From NCBI GenBank assembly GCA_031993545.1, contig DAMAHZ010000003.1:1-64000 (forward strand): a stretch of DNA of 64,000 nucleotides, in the 5' to 3' direction. The notes beneath the pieces are model-generated. The model was not told the origin of the DNA. It searched no databases and was given only the letters and a program-made list of their open reading frames with translations. Position 1 is the stretch's first letter; every line of letters starts with the position of its first letter. Source of the stretch: UBA1535 sp002323775. Lineage in GTDB: Bacteria; Bacillota; Clostridia; Tissierellales; Sedimentibacteraceae. This document shows, one piece after another, positions 1 through 7,757 of the stretch. A program made the position numbers and the translations under genes.

Positions 1-768
1 ATTGAATTGTTTTGCCTTTAGCTTTAAGCGAATCCCCTTTTTTTCGATAGCTGCATTAAATGAATCCTTTAAAACATTGAAATCAGTTAATTTGCTACCT
101 TCAATACTTGTGAAACGATATTCTTTTCCATCATGATGAAGAATAAGGAAAAATCCTTTTGCATGTTTACCAAGAAAAGGTACGGTGGCATAACTGAATA
201 CCACAGAACACTTCTTCCAGTCATTAGCTTGAACCCAAACGTATTCTTTTGGAAAACTAGTACCCCAATCTTTTTCAATGTAACCGTCTGCATTCAGGAT
301 TTTCCATGATTGATTTCCAATTTGAATATTCCCTGTGACTTTATGATTCATACTGATAATTGAATGGTTGCACTCATTAGGAAAAAATGTAAGCCATCCC
401 ATTATGTTGGGCTTTAGAATTGATTGTTTGATAGGGGTGAAATTGCTGAAATAAAATTCACCTTGAACTGAGACACCATTCATTACAAAGTTCAAGAGTA
501 TGCCCTTTTGAGATAGCTCATTCTTACCGATTTGAAGTACAAAAGGATCTGTTTTCCACTTCAGCTCATCTATTGGGTAGGTAATGTATGTAGTTTTGTG
601 TTTTAAGCTATCTTGAAACTGGATAAAAGCATGCTTTGTATTTTGGTGAGTCGAATATCCCCATATAATTGAAAGCATTAACCCGTTTTCCTGATCATCA
701 ATTTTAGTAAACCAACCCTCAAAAGCATCCTTTTTATCTAATCCAACCATCACACCAAATTGCTTCAT
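1..768 (-). CDS. Tocopherol cyclase-like family protein (3' end outside window)
   Basis: An open frame of 256 codons runs off the left edge, so the C-terminus is missing. The start is the ATG at 768, preceded by AGGAG eight bases upstream. The protein contains EKDWGTSFPKEYVWVQANDW, which matches the D-W-G-x-x-F-P...W-x-Q-A-N signature of the tocopherol cyclase-like (TocA/VTE1-related) beta-barrel family, and a later beta-rich part with HHDGKEYRF. Bacterial members of unknown substrate exist in Firmicutes; true tocopherol synthesis is not implied. It is separated from the next upstream gene by a strong stem-loop terminator, so it is probably its own transcription unit. Family call fairly sure, function unknown. 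Confidence 0.72.
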   Translation of the reverse strand, partial: MKQFGVMVGLDKKDAFEGWFTKIDDQENGLMLSIIWGYSTHQNTKHAFIQFQDSLKHKTTYITYPIDELKWKTDPFVLQIGKNELSQKGILLNFVMNGVSVQGEFYFSNFTPIKQSILKPNIMGWLTFFPNECNHSIISMNHKVTGNIQIGNQSWKILNADGYIEKDWGTSFPKEYVWVQANDWKKCSVVFSYATVPFLGKHAKGFFLILHHDGKEYRFTSIEGSKLTDFNVLKDSFNAAIEKKGIRLKLKAKQFN

Positions 769-892
769 AATTATATCAGCTCCTTTTTGAATATTATATT
801 TTAGGTCTCTTGTTAGTGTTTCGGATTGCAGCTAATATATACAACCTTTTTTTGAAGATAAGCTTCTTTTAGATTGTAGCATATAAGGTTTA

Positions 893-938
893 AAAATAGC
901 GATAAATTGTTGTAAGTGCAACAACTTATCGCTATTTT
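893..938. terminator. Bidirectional stem-loop terminator
   Basis: A near-perfect inverted repeat (AAAATAGCGATAA...TTATCGCTATTTT, with TTGTTG/CAACAA continuing the stem) lies between the end of the LpdD-like gene and the tocopherol-cyclase-like gene. Both sides end in T-runs, so it can stop transcription in either direction. It probably ends the creatininase/M42/LpdD operon. Confidence 0.75.
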
Positions 939-996
939 AATATTAATAGACTATTAAATAATCTTGTGTATTCACTCTTGTTATATTTTCTAAATA

Positions 997-1359
997 CTAA
1001 TTAACAACAATACTTGATATTATATCATTTAAACTTCCCATAAGCTCTTTTATCTCAGCTTCGGTAATGTTATCTACATGAATACCGCAAATAACAGCAA
1101 CATGCTTATTTAATTTTGAGGATAGTTCTTCAGAAACATGTCTAGCAACTTCATCATCCTTATGACTGATCCTATTTAATACAGATGTAGTAGAACTTAT
1201 TATGTTCTTATTAGATAAACTAGGTCTTGGAGTGCTAAGTGTTACGCATCCAATATGCGGACTGTCTCCGCCAGAAATTATAACACATAAATCATCTCCA
1301 ATTTCAATTGACTTCACATTTAGCTTAATTCGACCAAATTCAATCGTAATATCTTGCAT
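997..1359 (-). CDS. LpdD-like (prenylated flavin chaperone-like) family protein
   Basis: This 120-residue protein has the pattern GGDSPHIGCVTL, then RPSL, HKDDEVARHV and VICGIHVDNIT. I recognise this as the small LpdD / gallate decarboxylase subunit D-like family. Members are thought to help prenyl-FMN decarboxylases, but many sit next to peptidases and amidohydrolases with no decarboxylase nearby, as here. A GAGGTGA ribosome binding site precedes the ATG. It is the last gene of a minus-strand unit after creatininase and M42 peptidase, separated by 171 bases that hold possible gene debris. No ubiD-like gene is in the window, so its partner is unknown. Confidence 0.6.
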   Translation of the reverse strand: MQDITIEFGRIKLNVKSIEIGDDLCVIISGGDSPHIGCVTLSTPRPSLSNKNIISSTTSVLNRISHKDDEVARHVSEELSSKLNKHVAVICGIHVDNITEAEIKELMGSLNDIISSIVVN

Positions 1360-1530
1360 AATCTCACCTCATTTTAAAATATTTTACTATGATACAACAC
1401 AGTCATTGCCTTCTACTCTAACTGTCAGAAGTCCCGTTGACATTTCCTTAAATCAACATGCGTTTCATCTTTCAGAGGAATACCCTCATTGCGAAGCAAG
1501 TTACCTTGTTCAATCCATTCCTACTTATCA

Positions 1531-2607
1531 TTAAAAGCTTTTTACTATATTTTCATCCAATCTCTTTAATATTTCACAAGCTAATTTTACTCCATTTACA
1601 TAGTCTTCATATGAAGATATTCCATAGTGGGTATGTGCATAACGAACAGGTATACCTATAACTATTGTCGGAACACCTTTGTTAGACAAATGAATGGCAG
1701 CACCATTAGTTGAGCCAGATTTACGAACAGACTCCTGAACAGGAATATTAAGTTCCTTGCACAAATCCAAGGCATATCTTTGATAGCGAGGATTTGTTAT
1801 CATTCTGGCATCAATATGTCTAAGCATTGGTCCTCGTTTAATTGCTGTTTGAACTTCATATGCCGGCACGCATGTATCATCAGCAGGACATCCTTCAAAC
1901 ACAATAGCAATATCAGGCTTAATTACATTTGCCGTTAAAGTAGCACCTCTAACTCCGACCTCCTCTTGGGAAGCGGCTGCCCCGACTATATCTACGTTTA
2001 ATTCCTGACCTTCAAGCTCTCTTAATGTGCTTATTATAGATGCACATCCCAAACGACAGTCAAAGCTTTTGCCAATCATTAAATCATGCTCATCTAAATA
2101 CTCAAATGTAACATCAGGTGACACAGGCTCTCCAATTCTTATTTTAAACTTATCGACAGCTTCTTCTTTTGATACTGCACCAACATCAACCGTGATGTCA
2201 TTTATATCAAGAGAGGCTTTTCTTTCTGATTCTGTCATAAAATGAGGCGGCTTGCTTGCGGTAATTCCTAAAATATAATTGCCTTCAGCATTTCTTACCC
2301 ACATTCTGTGTGCAGGAATGTTGCTGCTCACCCACCCGCCAATTGGAATAATCTGCAATGTACCGTTTGGTCTTATTGCCTGAACCATAAATCCAACCTC
2401 ATCGCTGTGAGCATCCAACTGTACTGTTATTCTGTTACCTTTGTTTTCTTTTCTGTATATGTATAAGTTGCGAAGACTATCTTCCTTTATAGTACCAAGA
2501 CCTTGACTATGTTCACGTATTGTGTCAACAACTAAATCTTCAAATCCGGAAACTCCATTAGAATTGGAAATATCCGCAATCATTTGTAATGTATTTTTTT
2601 TATCCAT
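1531..2607 (-). CDS. M42 family metallopeptidase (glutamyl aminopeptidase-like)
   Basis: 358 residues, the usual size for M42 tetrahedral aminopeptidases. The metal site is visible: DAHSDEVGFMV near residue 70 (His and Asp ligands), the bridging Asp in GKSFDCRLGC, the EEVGVRGA motif with the catalytic and ligand Glu pair, FEGCPADDT, and the late HTHYGISSYED His ligand. The enzyme should be a cytoplasmic dinuclear metal aminopeptidase trimming short peptides. The start has AAGGAG six bases upstream and lies 12 bases after the creatininase stop, so the two are co-transcribed. The grouping suggests breakdown of an amidated or cyclic peptide-like substrate. Exact substrate unknown. Confidence 0.9.
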   Translation of the reverse strand: MDKKNTLQMIADISNSNGVSGFEDLVVDTIREHSQGLGTIKEDSLRNLYIYRKENKGNRITVQLDAHSDEVGFMVQAIRPNGTLQIIPIGGWVSSNIPAHRMWVRNAEGNYILGITASKPPHFMTESERKASLDINDITVDVGAVSKEEAVDKFKIRIGEPVSPDVTFEYLDEHDLMIGKSFDCRLGCASIISTLRELEGQELNVDIVGAAASQEEVGVRGATLTANVIKPDIAIVFEGCPADDTCVPAYEVQTAIKRGPMLRHIDARMITNPRYQRYALDLCKELNIPVQESVRKSGSTNGAAIHLSNKGVPTIVIGIPVRYAHTHYGISSYEDYVNGVKLACEILKRLDENIVKSF

Positions 2608-2619
2608 TTTACACTCCTT

Positions 2620-3378
2620 CTACAATTCAACTGTTTTCAATTCTTCTATAAGATCTACTATGTAATCTGCTGTTGTTTGAAGCATTTCATTTCCCCATTC
2701 AACTGTGGCTGTATCAGGATGATCATGTCCTATCCAGCCATTTTCAGTGACATTAGGAGTATTTCTAAGCACTTCAAATTCTACACCTTTAAAGCGGATA
2801 GTTCTAAATCCCGTTGCCACAAGATTATCATTGATATTTTTCAGCTCTAAAGGTCCACCTATTTCGCTTGTATCTACCAGCGAAGGGTCTACTCCCATTA
2901 TGCCCGCTGTTTCTTCTCCGCCGCCATGTCCGCCCTTCCAAGCAGGATTCATATCCCATGCCATGAGCCACCAGTTAAGCATAACGACCATAGCGCCTTT
3001 TTTCTCAAAAGCAAGACCAATTCTTTCTATAACTTTAATATTTCCCCCGTGCCCGTTCAGCACTAAAATCTTTCTTGCACCATGCCTGTATAGATTATCA
3101 ATTACAGAATATAAAAATTGATATAAAACCTCATTATCTATATTTATAGTTCCGGGATAATCCTCCAAGGACTGGCAAGCGCCATATGGTATAGTCGGAG
3201 CTATTAATATATCACTTTTTTTCTCTATCAGCTCCACTAATTTATCCGGTATTAATGTATCTGTACCCAAAGGCAAATGCCTGCCGTGGCACTCAATACT
3301 GCCTACAGACACCAATACCATATCATTTTCCTTAAAATACTTTTCTGCTTTTGGCCAAGTTATATTAGATAATCTCAT
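2620..3378 (-). CDS. Creatininase family amidohydrolase
   Basis: 252 residues from the ATG at 3378, which has GGAGG nine bases upstream; a longer in-frame ATG at 3420 lacks such a site. Family marks: SVGSIECHGRHLPLGTDTL (Glu, His and Asp metal ligands), VLNGHGGN, and GHGGGEETAGIMG with a ligand Glu. The creatininase fold holds two metals and opens cyclic amides or formamides (creatinine, the Fapy intermediate in archaeal flavin synthesis, mycofactocin precursor). First gene of the operon with M42 peptidase and LpdD-like protein. The substrate cannot be read from sequence. Confidence 0.88.
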   Translation of the reverse strand: MRLSNITWPKAEKYFKENDMVLVSVGSIECHGRHLPLGTDTLIPDKLVELIEKKSDILIAPTIPYGACQSLEDYPGTINIDNEVLYQFLYSVIDNLYRHGARKILVLNGHGGNIKVIERIGLAFEKKGAMVVMLNWWLMAWDMNPAWKGGHGGGEETAGIMGVDPSLVDTSEIGGPLELKNINDNLVATGFRTIRFKGVEFEVLRNTPNVTENGWIGHDHPDTATVEWGNEMLQTTADYIVDLIEELKTVEL

Positions 3379-3428
3379 TTCTGTTCCTCCATTTATTATT
3401 CCGTCCTCTGACGAATACATTGTTCTAA

Positions 3429-3467
3429 AATAGCATAATCTTGCTCTATGAGCAGGACTGTGCTATT
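3429..3467 (-). promoter_or_regulatory. Leader hairpin upstream of the creatininase operon
   Basis: An outer stem AATAGCA/TGCTATT encloses an inner stem TGCTC/GAGCA, between the predicted promoter and the first gene. On the minus strand it is followed by TTTTAG, so it could act weakly as an attenuator or a 5'-UTR stabiliser. No known riboswitch is recognised. Confidence 0.35.
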
Positions 3468-3500
3468 ATTTGATATTCTATAAATAAAGTTACTTTAAAT

Positions 3501-3529
3501 ATTATACTACTTATTTTAAGGTTTATCAA
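3501..3529 (-). promoter_or_regulatory. Sigma-A-type promoter for the creatininase operon
   Basis: On the minus strand TTGATA, a 17-base spacer and TATAAT are found about 125 bases upstream of the creatininase ATG. One mismatch to consensus in the -35 box. Confidence 0.6.
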
Positions 3530-3591
3530 ACAAAGATTTTCCATTTACAAATATGCCATCTATATTATTTGAGACTTTTATATGAAAACAA

Positions 3592-3636
3592 AAAGTACTG
3601 TTGTAAAGCTAAAATTTTAGCAGAATAACAGTACTT
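3592..3636. terminator. Stem-loop terminator of the hcp/hemerythrin cluster
   Basis: Outer stem AAAGTACTGTT/AACAGTACTTT with an inner palindrome GCTAAAATTTTAGC. It lies just downstream of the small Cys-rich gene on the minus strand and upstream of the creatininase promoter, so it separates two units transcribed in the same direction. Confidence 0.6.
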
Positions 3637-3653
3637 TAAAATCGTTTAATTTT

Positions 3654-3821
3654 TTATTTTTTACTATCATAAATAATAATTTCTAATTCTTTTTGTTTTT
3701 TCACTTTATTGTTTTCACAAAATGGCAATGGATATTTTTTATGGTTTTTATGATATTCTTTGCACTCATCGCATTTGCCATGTCTCTTGCAATTTTTCCA
3801 CTTGCAAATACATTTAATCAT
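3654..3821 (-). CDS. Small cysteine-rich protein, 55 aa
   Basis: This short frame starts one base after the hemerythrin stop (TAATATG), so translation is probably coupled. It encodes 55 residues beginning MIKCICKWKNCKRHGKCDEC, then KEYHKNHKKYPLPFC and a charged tail. Six Cys and three His in the first 40 residues, in CxC...C...CxxC...C order, suggest a zinc-ribbon-like or Fe-S-binding mini-protein. I recall similar small clostridial proteins ending in KKxPLPxC but know no function. There is no strong SD of its own. Its place directly behind hemerythrin in an hcp cluster suggests a role in nitrosative or oxidative stress; that is inference. Confidence 0.6.
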   Translation of the reverse strand: MIKCICKWKNCKRHGKCDECKEYHKNHKKYPLPFCENNKVKKQKELEIIIYDSKK

Positions 3822-3822
3822 A

Positions 3823-4389
3823 TTATTTATTTGAACAGTATTTGCTTGTCAATTCCTCTAGTATGCCAAGATATTTTTCTTGAATACATTGCTCCTGTGC
3901 ATTTTTTTCGAAATCCTTAATAAGCTCGTCTATAGATTCTAAAACTTCAGATGAAAGATTTTTTTCTGCAAATTTGAACACTGCATTGTTTTCCTTATCT
4001 ATGTGTCTTGTAAGCAGATTTGCATATCCTACTGCCCCTCCAATAATTCCAAGCTTATATATAGTTTGAGGGTTATCTCTATATTGGTGCAGTGATGTTT
4101 CTAACTCAGACATATGAAGTCTGCCTAAATCATGCTCCACAAGCATCCCATGATTAATAAGCTTTTCAGCAAGCTCTCCTAAATGCTCTGTCATTTTTGA
4201 AAAAAATATTATTTCTTCTTTTCCATGATGATGTTTATCTGCATAATTTCTGGCAAATTGTATCATTTTTTCAAAATCCTCTACATTTACCTCAGCACCG
4301 TCTAAAATTTCACAACAGGCATTTCTTATTACATCAATTAATTTTAATATATTTTCATGTTCCTTGACCATTAACTCAACACTGTACAT
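3823..4389 (-). CDS. Hemerythrin domain-containing protein
   Basis: 188 residues forming the expected four-helix hemerythrin arrangement: HENILKLIDVI (residues 11-21), HHHGKEEIIFF (about 54-64) with His and Glu ligands, HGMLVEHDLGRLH (about 79-91), and HIDKENNAVFKFAE (about 129-142) with the H-x-x-x-E/D ligand pair. The di-iron centre would bind O2 or NO. It starts four bases after the upstream 202-residue gene, so the two form one operon with hcp further upstream. Related bacterial proteins (YtfE/ScdA, DcrH-type) repair iron-sulfur centres or sense or scavenge O2/NO. Here a NO or O2 scavenging or sensing role is likely. Confidence 0.9.
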   Translation of the reverse strand: MYSVELMVKEHENILKLIDVIRNACCEILDGAEVNVEDFEKMIQFARNYADKHHHGKEEIIFFSKMTEHLGELAEKLINHGMLVEHDLGRLHMSELETSLHQYRDNPQTIYKLGIIGGAVGYANLLTRHIDKENNAVFKFAEKNLSSEVLESIDELIKDFEKNAQEQCIQEKYLGILEELTSKYCSNK

Positions 4390-4393
4390 TTAA

Positions 4394-5002
4394 TCACTTC
4401 CTCCTAATAATATTTAATCCATTTTCATTTGGAACATATTCTAAATCACTCTTAGAAATCATTCCTTTTATTATTTCATGTCTTAGAGTATAATATACCT
4501 CAGCATTTCCTCCGACCTTAGTCCAATAATCAGAGTGAACGCATATATTTTGTTTCCAAACTACTTTATTCTCATCAGATTCTATAACATCATTTACTCT
4601 GTCACATGGCATACCATCTATCAGACTGTCATTTAAAAATTTATAGCAATCACTAGCAGTAGAATTTTCAGAAACGCTGTTTGCAGCTCCAAAGCTGTAA
4701 GCAATTTTTTTAAGCTCAGAAACGTAATCAAAATTTTTTCTAGCAATATTAGTCACAACAAACGCTAATCTTAATTCAGCTTGAGAAATTTTTCCTTGCA
4801 GCCAGCCATGGATATTGTTTTGGTCAATTATATCCTCTAAGGGTCTGTCATCTGGTTTTCCATAAGCTTCTTCCACCTCGTTTTTTAAGCCTTGATACCA
4901 ATTATTTTGAGATGAAGCATCTAAAATATTTTCTATAAAATTTTCTTGTAATTTTATTTTATTGTAAAGCCAATAATGAATTGGCCCTAAAAAAGCACTC
5001 AT
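4394..5002 (-). CDS. Uncharacterised protein, 202 aa, in hcp/hemerythrin cluster
   Basis: I do not recognise a named family. The start chosen is the ATG at 5002 with GGAGG seven bases upstream, giving MSAFLGPIHYWLYNKIKLQE at the N-terminus; an ATG four codons earlier overlaps the SD. No signal peptide or membrane segment. The N-terminal GPIHYWLYNKI and the later CVHSDYWTKVGG and YYTLRHEIIKGM parts contain conserved-looking His/Trp/Tyr; the protein is otherwise helical and acidic. It sits between hcp and hemerythrin, four bases from the latter, so it is probably a soluble partner in NO or hydroxylamine detoxification or its sensing. That role is inferred only from context. Confidence 0.75.
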   Translation of the reverse strand: MSAFLGPIHYWLYNKIKLQENFIENILDASSQNNWYQGLKNEVEEAYGKPDDRPLEDIIDQNNIHGWLQGKISQAELRLAFVVTNIARKNFDYVSELKKIAYSFGAANSVSENSTASDCYKFLNDSLIDGMPCDRVNDVIESDENKVVWKQNICVHSDYWTKVGGNAEVYYTLRHEIIKGMISKSDLEYVPNENGLNIIRRK

Positions 5003-5064
5003 AATTACCTCCATATATTCATTTATCCAAAATTCCGATAAATACTCTTATATTATTTTATATA

Positions 5065-5094
5065 GCAATAGGGAAGTTTTTAATTCCCTATTGC
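5065..5094. terminator. Stem-loop between hcp and the 202-aa gene
   Basis: Perfect 11-bp stem GCAATAGGGAA/TTCCCTATTGC with an 8-base loop. On the plus strand it is followed by a T-run, but on the minus strand (the direction of the genes) the following bases are TATATAAAA. It may therefore be only a partial terminator or processing site that lowers expression of the downstream genes relative to hcp. Confidence 0.5.
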
Positions 5095-5105
5095 TTTTTA
5101 ATGTC

Positions 5106-6956
5106 TTATTTACTGTTCATGTGGCTATTAAGCTGTTCTAACATAGTATTTACATCAATACCGTGTACCATACATGCCTCTGCAATAGATTCCATTTGAG
5201 ATGACGGACAGCCTAAGCAGTGCATACCGCTATTCATAAGAATTGCAGCAATACCAGAGTCCATACGTAGTATATCACCAATTGTCATATCTTCTGTTAT
5301 TATATTATCCTTGCCCTTTTCTTCATTGAAAAACAACTCGATATCGTCCTCTACAGTTCCTATACCAGCAATTCCGAAGTTATCTACTAACACCTTAGCA
5401 ACATTAGGAGAAAGGAATGCAGGAAGTGTCGGTCCAAGGTGAATATTCTTAACTCCAAGGTAAAGGAGAGATAAAAGAACTATTACAGCCTTTTGCTCGT
5501 ACCATGCGATATTATATATTATAGGAAGCTGATTAATATCATCAAGTCCAAATACTTCTTTTAATTTAAGAGCGATTACTGCAAGTGAATAAGAGTCATT
5601 GCATTGTCCAGCATCTAAAACACGTGGAATTCCACCTATATCACCTAAATTAAGCTTATTGTACTTGTATTTAGCACAGCCTGCTGTTAAAATTACTGCA
5701 TCCTTAGGTAAAGCTTTTGCAAAGTCAGTATAATAGTTTCTTGATTTTGCTCTACCGTCACAGCCAGCCATAACTACAAATTTCTTAATATCGCCTGATT
5801 TTACAGCATCAACAATTTTGTCAGCAAGTGACAGAACTTGATTGTGTGCAAATCCACCTATGATTTCACCGGTTTCAATTTCAGTTGGAGCCGCACATTT
5901 TTTTGCATGCTCGATAATTGCAGAGAAGTCTTTTTCTTCACCTATTTCTCCTGAAATATGCTTGCATCCGGGGAAGCCGGCAGCTCCAGTAGTGTACAAT
6001 CTGTCTTTATAGCTGTCTTTTGGAGGAACTATACAGTTTGTTGTCATAAGAATTGGTCCATTAAAGCTTTCAAATTCTTCTTTTTGTTTCCACCAAGCAT
6101 TTCCATAGTTCCCAACAAAATGAGAATATTTCTTGAATGCCGGATAGTAGTGTGCCGGAAGCATTTCAGAGTGAGTATAAATATCTACTCCTGTTCCCTC
6201 AGTTTGCTTTAAAAGCATTTCCATATCACGCAAGTCATGACCAGAGATTAAAATACCAGGTCTGTTTCCTACACCGATATTAACCTTTGTAATTTCAGGA
6301 TTTCCGTATGCAGTAGTATTTGCCTTGTCTAAAAGCTCCATACCGCTTACACCGTATTTACCAGCTTCTAATGTAAGAGCAATTAGTTCATTTATACCAA
6401 TACTGTCATCAAGTGTTTTTGATAAAGCTTTTTGCATAAATGAGTCGACATTTTCATCATCTTTAAGCAAAGCATTAGCATGCTTACTATAAGCAGAAAG
6501 TCCTTTTAATCCGTATGTTATCAGCTCTCTTAGGCTTCTTACATCTTCATCCTTTGTAGAAAGAACTCCAACTTCAGACGCTTTAGCTTCAAACGCTTCT
6601 CGTTTTGCTTCCCAAAGTGCTGCTTCAGGTAAATTTTCTTTATTATTTAATTGATTAATTAATTCTTTTTTCTTTTCTAATGTAGTTTCAATACGTGAAA
6701 CTATCATTTCTTCATCAAAGTTAGCATTTGTTATTGTAGTAAATAAATTCAAAGAAACTAAATGATTAATATCAAGCTTAATTTCCTTTCCTTCTTCACG
6801 TAGTCGAGTAGTTACTTCTGAAATACCCTTTGTAACATATACTAATAAATCCTGCATAGCCGCTACTTCTGGTTTTTTTCCACATACCCCTGCTTGTGTA
6901 CAGCCTGTGCAGTTAGCTGTTTCTTGACATTGATAACAAAACATTTTATTTTCCAT
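5106..6956 (-). CDS. hcp: Hydroxylamine reductase (hybrid cluster protein) with C-terminal DUF1858 domain
   Basis: 616 residues, longer than the usual roughly 550. The N-terminus FCYQCQETANCTGCTQAGVC carries the four Cys for the proximal Fe-S cluster. Hybrid-cluster signatures follow: GHDLRDME, MTTNCIVPP, AGFPGCKHI, AGCDGRAKSRNYYTDFA, LTAGCAKYKYNKL, GQCNDSYSL and YEQKAV. The last 65 or so residues, after KDNIITEDMTIGDILR, form a DUF1858-like domain with MHCLGCPSSQMESI. Hcp reduces NO or hydroxylamine in the cytoplasm of anaerobes. A GGAGG precedes the ATG. A Crp/Fnr regulator lies immediately upstream, a typical HcpR arrangement. The DUF1858 fusion may bring an extra thiol or metal site. Confidence 0.95.
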   Translation of the reverse strand: MENKMFCYQCQETANCTGCTQAGVCGKKPEVAAMQDLLVYVTKGISEVTTRLREEGKEIKLDINHLVSLNLFTTITNANFDEEMIVSRIETTLEKKKELINQLNNKENLPEAALWEAKREAFEAKASEVGVLSTKDEDVRSLRELITYGLKGLSAYSKHANALLKDDENVDSFMQKALSKTLDDSIGINELIALTLEAGKYGVSGMELLDKANTTAYGNPEITKVNIGVGNRPGILISGHDLRDMEMLLKQTEGTGVDIYTHSEMLPAHYYPAFKKYSHFVGNYGNAWWKQKEEFESFNGPILMTTNCIVPPKDSYKDRLYTTGAAGFPGCKHISGEIGEEKDFSAIIEHAKKCAAPTEIETGEIIGGFAHNQVLSLADKIVDAVKSGDIKKFVVMAGCDGRAKSRNYYTDFAKALPKDAVILTAGCAKYKYNKLNLGDIGGIPRVLDAGQCNDSYSLAVIALKLKEVFGLDDINQLPIIYNIAWYEQKAVIVLLSLLYLGVKNIHLGPTLPAFLSPNVAKVLVDNFGIAGIGTVEDDIELFFNEEKGKDNIITEDMTIGDILRMDSGIAAILMNSGMHCLGCPSSQMESIAEACMVHGIDVNTMLEQLNSHMNSK

Positions 6957-7050
6957 TTTTTATATCCTCCGATTTTAATTAAATTATATATTTTTTTTAA
7001 ATTATATTTTGTTTGTTTGATGTGTTTATTTTAACAGGATAAAAAAAATA

Positions 7051-7076
7051 AATCCGTAACAAATGTTACGGATTTA
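7051..7076. promoter_or_regulatory. Perfect dyad: terminator of the regulator gene and possible HcpR operator
   Basis: AAATCCGTAAC, AAAT, GTTACGGATTT is a perfect dyad that begins on the stop codon of the Crp/Fnr gene. On the minus strand it is followed by a long T-rich run, so it works as an intrinsic terminator. Its core GTAAC-N4-GTTAC also has the shape of a Crp/Fnr-family operator and lies about 60-70 bases upstream of a possible -10 (TATAAT at 7006-7001) for hcp. Dual use is inference. Confidence 0.5.
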
Positions 7077-7757
7077 AAAATTATTTTGCATTTCTTCAAA
7101 ATCAATAATTTTTATTTTTTTTCTGTCAATTTTTATTAGTCCATCGTCCTGCATTTTCATAAGCTCTCTTGAAAGTGACGGACGTGCTACATTTAAAAAG
7201 TCTGCTAATTCCTCTCGATTCATTTCTAATTTAACATTTCCATCCTTAGATGAATTTCTAAGAAGCAGCTTTGAAATTTTTTGACGAAGATTATTGCTTG
7301 ACAAAATATTAAGCTTCTGATTGAGATAATACGCCTTTCGTGCAAGAATTGAAAGCATATTTGAAATCAATAAGGTATGAAATGTACAATTTTTACCGCA
7401 GCTACTGTAAAGATATTCCTTAGGCATTTGAAGAAGCTTTGTATCGTTTAGGGCTATGGCATAGTTTTCATATTCATTTTTATTTATAAATAAAAATACT
7501 TCTCCAAACAAATCTCCCTCATGATTAATAGTAGTGATTATATTTCTTTTGCCTGATAAGGAATCATTGCAAATTGAAACTGAGCCTTCAATTAATATAA
7601 AAAGTTTTTTTGGAGTATCTTCTTCAAAAAAAATTATTTCATCTTTTTTATAAGAAACAATTGCAGATTTACTGCACTTCAGGCAATGCTCTATTTCATC
7701 ATCATTCATTCTATCAAATAGCTGACTTTTTTTCAATTTTGGAATAACTGATTTCAA
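7074..7757 (-). CDS. Crp/Fnr family transcriptional regulator (HcpR-like)
   Basis: 227 residues. A cyclic-nucleotide-binding-like beta-barrel (about residues 18-130: FFEEDTPKKLFILIEGSVSI, GDLFGEVFLF), a dimer helix, and a Crp-type HTH (NREELADFLNVARPSLSREL, about 180-200). The start is a TTG at 7757 with AAAGGA about ten bases upstream; no better ATG exists near it. Cys residues in HCLKCS (about 25-30) and SCGKNC (about 120-125) could carry a redox or NO-sensing cofactor. It lies directly upstream of hcp in the same direction, matching HcpR regulators that switch on hcp under nitrosative stress. Effector not proven. Confidence 0.82.
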   Translation of the reverse strand: MKSVIPKLKKSQLFDRMNDDEIEHCLKCSKSAIVSYKKDEIIFFEEDTPKKLFILIEGSVSICNDSLSGKRNIITTINHEGDLFGEVFLFINKNEYENYAIALNDTKLLQMPKEYLYSSCGKNCTFHTLLISNMLSILARKAYYLNQKLNILSSNNLRQKISKLLLRNSSKDGNVKLEMNREELADFLNVARPSLSRELMKMQDDGLIKIDRKKIKIIDFEEMQNNF

